From Candidatus Competibacteraceae bacterium (GTDB lineage: Bacteria > Pseudomonadota > Gammaproteobacteria > Competibacterales > Competibacteraceae): DNA of 5,144 nucleotides. A model generated the notes under the pieces. That model was given only the letters and a program-made list of their open reading frames with translations. It was not told the DNA's origin and made no database searches. Both the position numbers and the translations under genes were made by a program. The stretch is from contig JAGRHK010000156.1 of NCBI GenBank assembly GCA_020444985.1, positions 1 through 5,144 of the forward strand, read 5' to 3'. How positions within the stretch are numbered: position 1 is the stretch's first letter; each line of letters begins with the position of its first letter. Shown here piece after piece: positions 1 through 5,144 of this stretch.

Positions 1-232
1 CGTTCTGCCTCGTGGCGAACAGCGTTTTACGTAGTGAAACACGTTCTTCACGGGCACAGAAACCATGAAAATGGTCTATTCGAAGTTGAAAATCCAACAT
101 CAAGGGTTTTGAAATGGCTTCTGAGAAGTGGTCAACTTCGAGTGCACAGGTTCGTAGAAACTTCGTAAACTTTCCTCGTCGTCAGCTGCCATGCTGGCGA
201 TCGGTGTTCATCAACATTGTTCCTGAAAATCC
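1..232. other. Leader region upstream of the kinase gene, no recognisable gene
   Basis: This stretch is visibly richer in A and T than the genes on the right. Frame 1 is open from the left edge to a TAA at 166-168 (55 codons), but the peptide resembles no family I know and could be open by chance. Frame 3 is open from the edge to a TGA at 66-68, which could equally be the tail of an upstream gene. A 10-base perfect inverted repeat (80-89 with 132-141) lies here. I see no convincing sigma70 or sigma54 promoter, terminator or RNA gene. The stop codon at 224-226, in the kinase frame, limits how far upstream that gene can start. Confidence 0.5.
80..141. repeat. 10-base inverted repeat upstream of the kinase
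   Basis: TCGAAGTTGA at 80-89 is the exact reverse complement of TCAACTTCGA at 132-141, with 42 bases between the arms. The spacing is too long for a simple terminator hairpin, and no T-run follows. It could be a pair of operator half-sites, or chance. Function is unknown. Confidence 0.3.
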
Positions 233-1717
233 ATGACAATTCCCGCCTCAGTTCAGTTCCTGTTCGAAGCCGGGATCATTGCGCCCGAACATTTGGGGGC
301 AGTGGAAGCTGCGGCGACACGTGTGGACGGGTTGCCGGAATTGGCGCAACAACTGGTGGAACTCAACCTGTTGACCCGGTTTCAGGCGAGACAGGTGATC
401 AGCGGAAAACAGCGGGGACTGCTCCTGGGGGAGTATGTCCTGATGGAGCCAATCGGTCGCGGGGGGATGGGGATCGTCTTTCGTGCCGTGCATCGCCGGA
501 TGCAGCGGGTTGTAGCGGTCAAACAACTGGCGCCCGAACTGGTCAAGAATGAGGACTTGCTCAAGCGGTTTCAGCGAGAGATTCAAGCGGCTGCCAAGTT
601 GGTGCACCCTCATATTGTGACGGCTTACGATGCCAACGAGGATCGGGGAATTCATTATTATGTGATGGAATACGTGCCGGGCGAACCCCTGTCCGAGCAT
701 GTTCGCCGTGCGGGAACGATGGATGTGGCCACTGCCATCGATGCCATTAAGGAGGCGGCGCTGGGATTGGCGTATGCACACTCACAAGGGGTCATTCATC
801 GGGATGTGAAGCCTTCGAATCTGTTGCTCACGCAAGAGGGACATGTCAAGGTGCTCGATCTGGGACTGGCGCGTTCCATTGAAGAACGCCCTCAGGAATC
901 AGACCTGACCCATACGGGAACGATCATGGGGACAGTCGACTTTATGTCCCCCGAACAAGCTCTGAACACCAAACGCGCCGACCATCGCGCGGATATCTAC
1001 AGCCTCGGTTGTACGTTGTTCTACCTTCTGACGAAACGCGAAGTTTATCAGGGGGAAACCATGATGGAACGAGTCGTCGCGCACCGTGAAGCGCCAATTC
1101 CCAGTCTCCGTGACTTTCGTGAAGACATCCCCGAGGAAGTCGATCAGTTCTTTCAGAAGATGATCGCCAAAAGCTCGGAACAGCGCTTTCAAACGATGAC
1201 AGAGGTCGTTTCTGCCTGTGAAAAACTCTTCGTCGCCGAGACCGATACCACTCTCGACTTCACCTTTCATGAACCGCAAAAGCCATTGGAGGCGACGCTC
1301 TGCAAAACGCGCATTGATCCCGCACAAATTCCGCGACGCAGCAAAACGTATGGGGGAAGGATCATCGCCTCAAGCTGCCTGTGCCTGTGTCTGGTGCTGA
1401 CCATTTGGGGAAGCATGTCCCCCCGAAATGAGAGCGAGAACGACGCCGTCTCGGAAACCGCCTATGGCTTGGGTGGATTATGGACTTGGCGTTTTGCGCC
1501 GCGGACCGCATCGTTTCTAGGAACGGGCTGGGAGTGGGATGAGTTAGCCGATGACCAGAAAAATGACTATTGGGTTTCGGTGTTTGGTCTGGCGCGCGTG
1601 TTTAGTCCAGACACGGGTGGATTGATTAGTTACCGCTACTACCGGAATGATGCCGAACCTGCTGATCAGGGATTTCGGGAAAATCGGTTGAATATCCGAT
1701 TTAGCATGAAGTTTTGA
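233..1717 (+). CDS. Planctomycete-type Ser/Thr protein kinase, fused in frame to the tail of an outer-membrane beta-barrel protein
   Basis: Residues 1-65 form a short helical module with the LLTRFQA motif (46-52), typical of the N-terminus of planctomycete Hanks-type kinases. The kinase domain spans about 66-333. It has the glycine loop GRGGMG (75-80), ATP-binding Lys97 in VAVK, probable helix-C Glu116, the catalytic HRDVKPSN (189-196), DLG in place of DFG (209-211), a Thr-rich activation segment (226, 228, 230, 234), SPE (239-241), and Asp254 in DIYSLGC. All catalytic residues are present, and it is an RD kinase, so activation-loop phosphorylation is likely. A cysteine-rich hydrophobic stretch (about 376-393) is probably a single membrane helix. 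From about residue 407 the protein changes into beta-barrel sequence (described separately). The ATG at 233 is the first start after an in-frame TGA at 224, and no clear Shine-Dalgarno sequence precedes it. Kinase identity is secure. The full-length product as a natural protein is doubtful, and the substrate is unknown. Confidence 0.85.
   Translation: MTIPASVQFLFEAGIIAPEHLGAVEAAATRVDGLPELAQQLVELNLLTRFQARQVISGKQRGLLLGEYVLMEPIGRGGMGIVFRAVHRRMQRVVAVKQLAPELVKNEDLLKRFQREIQAAAKLVHPHIVTAYDANEDRGIHYYVMEYVPGEPLSEHVRRAGTMDVATAIDAIKEAALGLAYAHSQGVIHRDVKPSNLLLTQEGHVKVLDLGLARSIEERPQESDLTHTGTIMGTVDFMSPEQALNTKRADHRADIYSLGCTLFYLLTKREVYQGETMMERVVAHREAPIPSLRDFREDIPEEVDQFFQKMIAKSSEQRFQTMTEVVSACEKLFVAETDTTLDFTFHEPQKPLEATLCKTRIDPAQIPRRSKTYGGRIIASSCLCLCLVLTIWGSMSPRNESENDAVSETAYGLGGLWTWRFAPRTASFLGTGWEWDELADDQKNDYWVSVFGLARVFSPDTGGLISYRYYRNDAEPADQGFRENRLNIRFSMKF
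1451..1717 (+). pseudogene. C-terminal remnant of an XrtA/PEP-CTERM-associated outer-membrane beta-barrel protein
   Basis: The last ~84 codons of the kinase frame (residues 407-494) do not look like any kinase C-terminus. They form about five amphipathic beta-strands rich in aromatic residues (about 411-422, 425-438, 445-458, 462-473 and 482-494), separated by polar turns. They end in RLNIRFSMKF, with the terminal Phe and alternating pattern of an outer-membrane beta-signal recognised by the Bam complex. The style (WRFAPRT, SYRYYRND, RENRL) and the position directly before the XrtA ATPase match the TIGR03016-type protein of exosortase loci. That protein is normally several hundred residues long, so most of it, including any signal peptide, is absent here. 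The 5' limit is an estimate: the change falls between about 1435 and 1470. The family call rests on recalled sequence style and gene order, not on a search. Confidence 0.6.
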
Positions 1718-1742
1718 CCCGCTTCCCGAACCAAATCATAAG
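1714..1742 (+). promoter_or_regulatory. Possible sigma70-like promoter before the ATPase gene
   Basis: TTGACC (1714-1719, overlapping the stop codon of the preceding frame) and CATAAG (1737-1742) are separated by 17 bases, which gives 5/6 and 4/6 matches to the consensus boxes. The region downstream is AT-rich. If it is used, transcription would start near 1749 and yield a leader of about 28 bases. This is a weak motif match, and the genes may instead be read from a promoter further upstream in the intact locus. Confidence 0.22.
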
Positions 1743-1745
1743 TCC

Positions 1746-1775
1746 TTAAAACTTAAATACCTAAAATTAAAACTT
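1746..1775 (+). repeat. 9-base direct repeat TTAAAACTT in the AT-rich leader of the ATPase gene
   Basis: TTAAAACTT occurs at 1746-1754 and again at 1767-1775, starting 21 bases apart, about two helical turns. The second copy ends one base before the ATG. It occupies the place where a Shine-Dalgarno sequence would be expected, and none is seen. It could be a protein-binding site or an unstructured AT-rich ribosome landing zone. In an AT-rich leader, chance is also possible. Confidence 0.35.
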
Positions 1776-1776
1776 T

Positions 1777-2862
1777 ATGTATATTGATTACTACGGTTTC
1801 ACCGCCAAACCCTTTCAGTTGAGTCCAGACCCGAGATTTTTCTTTGGCAGCAGTGCGCATAGCCGGGCGCTGGCTTATTTGCGCTACGGTTTGAGTCAGG
1901 GCGAGGGCTTTATCGTCGTGACAGGCGGTATTGGCACGGGTAAAACGACACTGGTGAAAAGCCTGTTCAGTGAACTGGATTCCCGACAGGTGGTTGCCGC
2001 GCAACTGGTGACCACGCAACTGGAGGCGGACGACTTGCTGCGCACCGTCGTGGCTTCGTTTGGGTTGCCTTATGAAGATGCCAGCAAGGCAATTCTGCTG
2101 AGACGTTTCGAGGATTTTCTGCGTGACCATGCCGAGCATGGCCGGCGGGCGCTGCTGGTGGTGGATGAAGCGCAGAATCTGCCGATGCGCTCCCTTGAAG
2201 AATTACGAATGCTTTCGAATTTTCAGGTCGCCGAACACTCGTTATTGCAGAGTTTTTTGCTGGGACAGGAGGAGTTCCGTTTTACGCTGCAAGATCCTGG
2301 CATGGAGCAACTTCGCCAGCGCGTGATTGCCTCCTGCCATCTGAATCCGCTCAGCGTCGAGGAAATCGGTCCCTACATTGAACATCGTTTGCATGTGGTA
2401 GGCTGGCAAGGTCTTATGCCGCGCTTCGGCGAGAACGCTTACGCGACGATCTATCAGTACACGCAAGGTATCCCGCGTCGGGTCAATGTCTTTTGCGATC
2501 GCTTGCTGCTCTATGGATTTCTTGAGGATGTTCAGGAGCTTTCCCATGAGTCGATTACGGCAGTGGGCAATGAACTGGCGCAGGATGATCAAGACGACGG
2601 CGCCCAGGAGCGAACCGGCGGCCGTGGCTCGTTGCTGCGCACCGACCATGCCATGGAGAAACGCCTGCTGGAGCTGGAGGAAACCGTAGAAACGCTTCTG
2701 CGGCATCCCGAATGGCAGGACGTGCAAATGGAGCGCATGGAGCGGCGGTTGATGACGCTGGAGTCGGCGATCCGTCAACTTCAGGGGCGCTTGGCCAGCC
2801 CGACGCAGCGTGTGAATGCGCATCATCCAGCGGATGAAACGCCGCCTGAAAAGCATCTTTAA
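1777..2862 (+). CDS. XrtA/PEP-CTERM-associated ExeA-like secretion ATPase
   Basis: This is a 361-residue AAA-type ATPase of the ExeA/GspA group, in the subfamily found at exosortase XrtA loci (TIGR03015 type). The N-terminus (MYIDYYGFTAKPFQLSPDPR) is the subfamily's hallmark opening and fixes the start. Walker A is GGIGTGKTT (50-58, Lys56). Walker B is ALLVVDEAQ (125-133, Asp130 and Glu131). A sensor-1-like LLGQ lies at 161-164, the LRQRV motif (179-183) carries likely arginine-finger residues, and GIPRRVN (231-237) is the sensor-2-like motif. After an acidic linker (about 264-285), residues about 290-338 form heptad-like Leu/Met/Glu/Arg sequence, predicted as a coiled coil, probably for oligomerisation or partner binding. 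No signal peptide or membrane segment is seen, so the protein is probably cytoplasmic or peripheral to the inner membrane. By context it powers or organises assembly or export of the exopolysaccharide machinery, although the precise role of this subfamily is not established. The frame is intact and full length. Confidence 0.92.
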   Translation: MYIDYYGFTAKPFQLSPDPRFFFGSSAHSRALAYLRYGLSQGEGFIVVTGGIGTGKTTLVKSLFSELDSRQVVAAQLVTTQLEADDLLRTVVASFGLPYEDASKAILLRRFEDFLRDHAEHGRRALLVVDEAQNLPMRSLEELRMLSNFQVAEHSLLQSFLLGQEEFRFTLQDPGMEQLRQRVIASCHLNPLSVEEIGPYIEHRLHVVGWQGLMPRFGENAYATIYQYTQGIPRRVNVFCDRLLLYGFLEDVQELSHESITAVGNELAQDDQDDGAQERTGGRGSLLRTDHAMEKRLLELEETVETLLRHPEWQDVQMERMERRLMTLESAIRQLQGRLASPTQRVNAHHPADETPPEKHL

Positions 2863-2869
2863 TTTTCCA

Positions 2870-4009
2870 ATGTCCGACCCTTTCATGACTGCTATATCTT
2901 CCAAAATTCTCTGCGTAGTAGGCGCCCGTCCCAACTTCATGAAGATTGCTCCGATCATGGCGGCGTTGCGTAAAACTCCGGGATTGGCGGCGCGGCTGGT
3001 GCATACCGGGCAGCATTACGATGTGGAGATGAATCAGCGGTTTTTCGAGCAACTGGGCATTCCGCATCCGGACATGGATCTGGAGGTGGGTTCGGCCAGC
3101 CACGCCGTGCAGACGGCCGAGATCATGAAGCGTTTTGAGCCGGTGGTGGATGCCGAGCAACCGGCGGCGGTACTGGTCGTGGGCGATGTAAATTCCACGA
3201 TTGCCTGTGCGCTGGTTGCGGCGAAGAAAGGCATCCGGGTCGTACATGTCGAAGCGGGACTGCGCAGTTTTGACCGGGCCATGCCGGAGGAAATCAACCG
3301 GGTTCTGACCGATCAGCTTTCCGACTTGCTGTTCACGACGGAGCGGGAGGCATTGACGAACCTGACCCGGGAGGGCGTCGACCCGGTCAGAGTGCAATTT
3401 GTCGGCAATGTCATGATTGATACCTTGCGGTCTTGTTTAGCGCGCGCTGTGCCTCCGGAACAGACGCTAGCGACCGCACCGAACTCGGCAGCGTTTCTGA
3501 ACGGTCCGAACGGTTATGGGATTTTGACCCTGCACCGGCCCAGTAATGTTGACGATCCGGTCGTTCTGGAACGCCTGTTGCGCGTTCTGAGTGAGATCAG
3601 CGCCGATCTGCCGCTGGCGTTTCCTGTCCATCCCCGCACCCGGTCGATGATCGACAAGGCCGGCTTGAGCGCGTGGCTGAACAATCCGCGTTTCTGCTGC
3701 CTGCCGCCACAGGGGTATCTGGAGATGCTCGGCTTGATGCAAGGCGCGCGGCTAGCCCTGACCGATTCCGGGGGGATACAGGAGGAAACGACGGCATTAG
3801 GCGTTCCGTGCCTGACGCTGCGGGAGAATACGGAACGCCCGGTGACCGTGACAGAAGGGACGAATACGATTGTCGGCGCCGATCCTGAACGCATCCGCCA
3901 CGCCGCGCGCGAAGTGCTGACCGATGGCGGCAAGGCCGGGCGGATTCCTGAGCATTGGGATGGGCGCGCGGCAGAACGGATTGCTGGGAAGCTGGCGCAA
4001 TGGCTGTGA
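2870..4009 (+). CDS. wecB: UDP-N-acetylglucosamine 2-epimerase (non-hydrolysing)
   Basis: The enzyme interconverts UDP-GlcNAc and UDP-ManNAc in the cytoplasm, supplying a precursor for surface polysaccharide. Numbered from the ATG at 2870 (379 residues), it shows the GT-B fold signature GARPNFMK (18-25), GDVNST (105-110, Asp106), HVEAGLRS (126-133, Glu128), MPEEINR (138-144, Glu141), the nucleotide-binding LHRPSN (221-226, His222), DSGGIQEE (299-306) and RENTERP (318-324). These are the catalytic and UDP-binding motifs of the WecB family, and none is missing. The start is uncertain. ATGs at 2816 and 2834 would overlap the ATPase gene, while 2870 and 2885 follow its stop at 2860-2862. The conserved fold begins at KILCVVGARPNF, only a few residues after the 2885 ATG, so I prefer a late start. 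No candidate has a strong Shine-Dalgarno sequence, so coupling to the ATPase gene is plausible. wecB is used as a family symbol: the gene sits in an XrtA locus, not an enterobacterial-common-antigen cluster. Confidence 0.93.
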   Translation: MSDPFMTAISSKILCVVGARPNFMKIAPIMAALRKTPGLAARLVHTGQHYDVEMNQRFFEQLGIPHPDMDLEVGSASHAVQTAEIMKRFEPVVDAEQPAAVLVVGDVNSTIACALVAAKKGIRVVHVEAGLRSFDRAMPEEINRVLTDQLSDLLFTTEREALTNLTREGVDPVRVQFVGNVMIDTLRSCLARAVPPEQTLATAPNSAAFLNGPNGYGILTLHRPSNVDDPVVLERLLRVLSEISADLPLAFPVHPRTRSMIDKAGLSAWLNNPRFCCLPPQGYLEMLGLMQGARLALTDSGGIQEETTALGVPCLTLRENTERPVTVTEGTNTIVGADPERIRHAAREVLTDGGKAGRIPEHWDGRAAERIAGKLAQWL

Positions 4010-4899
4010 CGTCCCTTACCCCCAACCCCGCTCTCGGAGAGCAAGAGGAGCGTTTGCGGGTAAACGCCATGACCGTGGATGTGGAAGACTATTTCCAGGT
4101 CTCGGCGTTTGAGCCATATATTCGTCGTGAGCAGTGGGATCAATGGCCATGCCGGGTCGAAAGAAACACAAACCGGATTCTTGATCTGTTCGCGGAACAG
4201 GGTGTCAAGGCAACCTTCTTTACCCTGGGCTGGGTGGCGGAGCGGTATCCGCAACTGGTGCGCCGCCTAGTCGCCGAGGGCCATGAACTCGCCAGTCACG
4301 GTTACGACCACACCCGCGCGACGCAGCAAGCGCCCGCCGTTTTTCGTGAGGACGTAACCCGCACCAAGGCATTGCTGGAGGACTTGGGCGGCGTAGCGAT
4401 CCAAGGCTATCGCGCCGCGAGTTATTCCATCGGCGCGGGTAACTTGTGGGCATTGCATGAGCTGGAACAAGCCGGTTATCGCTACAGCTCCAGCATTTAT
4501 CCCATTCGCCATGATTTGTACGGAATGCCAGAAGCGCCGCGCTTCGCCTTTCGACCCGATAACGCCCCAACGCTGCTGGAAATCCCGGTGACCACCGTAA
4601 TGGTGTTCGGCAAAACCCTGCCGTGTGGCGGCGGCGGCTGGTTTCGGCTCTGGCCCTATTCATTATCACGCTGGGCCTTGCGGCGGGTGAATCATCACGA
4701 CGGGCAGTCGGGCATTTTCTATTTCCATCCTTGGGAGATTGACCCGGAGCAACCGCGTCAGCAGAGCATTAATCTCAAAACCCGCTTGCGGCATTATCTG
4801 AATCTGAGTCGCATGGAGGGCCGTCTGCGGGCATTGCTGCGCGATTTCCATTGGGATCGTATGGATCGGGTTTTTTGCGAGAGAGATTATGAACGATAG
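4000..4899 (+). CDS. XrtA-associated polysaccharide deacetylase (NodB/CE4 fold with DUF3473-type C-terminus)
   Basis: This is a predicted metal-dependent deacetylase that removes N-acetyl groups from a polysaccharide, of the exosortase-locus subfamily (TIGR03006 type). Numbered from the ATG at 4000 (299 residues), TVDVEDYF (25-32) holds the catalytic or metal-binding acidic residues. HELASHGYDH (95-104) holds the metal ligands His100 and His104. GYRAASYS (136-143) is the conserved Arg motif, and FYFHPWEID (240-248, His243) supplies the late catalytic His. No signal peptide is visible, which is usual for this subfamily and leaves its site of action open. The start is ambiguous. ATG 4000 overlaps wecB by 10 bases and has a weak GGGAAG upstream, but it makes the first ~23 residues read through a REP-like repeat. 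TTG 4054 has AAGAGGAG just before it and gives the N-terminal length expected of the family. ATG 4069 begins right at the first motif. ATG 3955 is unlikely. Confidence 0.9.
   Translation: MAVTSLTPNPALGEQEERLRVNAMTVDVEDYFQVSAFEPYIRREQWDQWPCRVERNTNRILDLFAEQGVKATFFTLGWVAERYPQLVRRLVAEGHELASHGYDHTRATQQAPAVFREDVTRTKALLEDLGGVAIQGYRAASYSIGAGNLWALHELEQAGYRYSSSIYPIRHDLYGMPEAPRFAFRPDNAPTLLEIPVTTVMVFGKTLPCGGGGWFRLWPYSLSRWALRRVNHHDGQSGIFYFHPWEIDPEQPRQQSINLKTRLRHYLNLSRMEGRLRALLRDFHWDRMDRVFCERDYER
4012..4052. repeat. REP-like palindromic repeat (degenerate) at the wecB/deacetylase junction
   Basis: The stretch starts CCCTTACCCCCAACCCC (4013-4029), followed by the hairpin GCTCT-CGG-AGAGC (4030-4042) and AAGAGGAGCG. 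This is the layout of the dispersed repeat common between proteobacterial genes: a C-rich arm, a small palindrome and a G/A-rich arm. When translated it gives the familiar LTPNP peptide seen at spurious gene starts, as here at deacetylase residues 6-10. The G/A-rich arm is decayed, so this would be an old or partial copy. The identification is from recalled pattern, and genome-wide copy number cannot be seen from this window. Confidence 0.5.
4879..4886 (+). promoter_or_regulatory. Ribosome binding site of the FemAB-like gene
   Basis: GAGAGAGA lies immediately before the ATG at 4889, inside the end of the deacetylase gene. It is a purine-rich, moderately good Shine-Dalgarno match and supports the choice of that start. 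Together with the 11-base gene overlap it suggests coupled translation. Confidence 0.5.
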
Positions 4900-5144
4900 C
4901 AATTTGCAAATTCATCATCTCGATGCAGCGAACTACGCGCGCTGGGATGCGTTCGTCGATGCTTGCCCGGAAGCGACATTCTTTCATCGGGCGGGTTGGG
5001 AGCAGGTGCTGCGCCAGGCGTTTGGCCACAAGACGCACTTCCTCTATGCCGAGATGGATGGAGCGATTCAGGGGATACTGCCGCTGGGTCATATCCGCAG
5101 CTTGTTGTTCGGCAATGCGCTGATTTCTACGCCATTCTGCGTTT
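4889..5144 (+). CDS. FemAB-like protein, XrtA/PEP-CTERM-associated (5' part only)
   Basis: The reading frame opens at ATG 4889, overlaps the deacetylase stop by 11 bases, and stays open to the right edge (85 codons, truncated by the window). Visible features are WDAFVDACPEATFFHRAGWEQVL (residues 19-41, the opening block of FemAB-like GNAT-fold proteins), the FGHKTHFLYAE strand (45-55), GILPLGHIRSLLFG (62-75) and ISTPFCV (79-85), which match the exosortase-locus FemAB subfamily (TIGR03019 type). FemAB relatives transfer amino acids from aminoacyl-tRNA to peptidoglycan precursors. For this subfamily neither donor nor acceptor is known, and a role in modifying the polysaccharide or its carrier is inferred from the neighbours. 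The C-terminal half, with the second GNAT domain, lies outside the window. Confidence 0.85.
   Translation, partial: MNDSNLQIHHLDAANYARWDAFVDACPEATFFHRAGWEQVLRQAFGHKTHFLYAEMDGAIQGILPLGHIRSLLFGNALISTPFCV

Noticed and set aside
1..168. Frame-1 open stretch from the left edge to TAA at 166
   Set aside because: Its 55 codons have no recognisable motif, and a stretch that short is often open by chance. I did not call it as a gene tail.
1..232. Sigma54 (-24/-12) promoter, considered because XrtA systems can be under PrsK/PrsR and RpoN control
   Set aside because: No GG and GC pair with the right spacing and flanking bases was found in the kinase leader.
217..552. 111-codon + strand ORF overlapping the start of the kinase gene
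   Set aside because: It lies in another frame across the conserved kinase N-terminus and glycine loop. Its translation is low-complexity Gly/Arg/Thr sequence with no family resemblance.
2555..3397. 280-codon minus-strand ORF
   Set aside because: It is antisense to the ATPase tail and the epimerase, both with intact conserved motifs. Its His/Arg/Gln-rich translation is typical of a shadow frame in GC-rich DNA.
4030..4042. Hairpin after wecB as a transcription terminator
   Set aside because: The stem is only five base pairs with no T-run after it, and it lies between overlapping genes that appear co-transcribed. It fits better as the core of a REP-like repeat.
3514..4254. 246-codon minus-strand ORF spanning the wecB end and deacetylase start
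   Set aside because: It is opposite conserved WecB and deacetylase motifs, and its translation shows no domain. It is a shadow of the + strand genes.

Overview
The window holds five protein-coding units, all on the + strand, and appears to be built from two unlike parts. From about position 1450 to the right edge it is a dense segment of an XrtA (EpsH-type exosortase)/PEP-CTERM exopolysaccharide locus of the kind found in beta- and gammaproteobacteria. In order it carries the C-terminal end of an XrtA-associated outer-membrane beta-barrel protein, the XrtA-associated ExeA-like ATPase, a non-hydrolysing UDP-GlcNAc 2-epimerase (wecB type), the XrtA-type polysaccharide deacetylase, and the first 85 codons of the XrtA-associated FemAB-like protein. 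This order matches the known neighbourhood of these families. I cannot name a genus.

The left part (1 to about 1450) is different. It has a roughly 230-base leader without a recognisable gene, then a Hanks-type Ser/Thr kinase. The kinase's N-terminal module and kinase-domain style are those of Planctomycetes. It runs through one predicted membrane helix and then continues in frame into the last ~84 residues of the beta-barrel protein. A cytoplasmic kinase with an inner-membrane anchor, ending in an outer-membrane beta-signal, makes no topological sense. The 494-codon frame is therefore most simply a chimera, made either by a genomic rearrangement or transfer that truncated the barrel gene, or by mis-joining of two genomes during assembly. 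The sequence alone cannot decide which.

In the right part the genes are tightly packed. The ATPase and epimerase are adjacent or overlapping. The epimerase and deacetylase overlap by 10 bases if the ATG at 4000 is used, and the deacetylase and FemAB-like gene overlap by 11 bases, so the block looks like one transcription unit. The likely shared role is surface polysaccharide made alongside PEP-CTERM protein sorting: the epimerase supplies UDP-ManNAc, the deacetylase modifies an N-acetylated polymer, the ATPase and barrel protein belong to the envelope assembly or export machinery, and the FemAB-like protein is a GNAT-fold transferase of unknown substrate. A small REP-like palindromic repeat lies across the 5' end of the deacetylase reading frame and makes its start ambiguous. 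I saw no tRNA, rRNA, CRISPR array, insertion sequence or convincing terminator.
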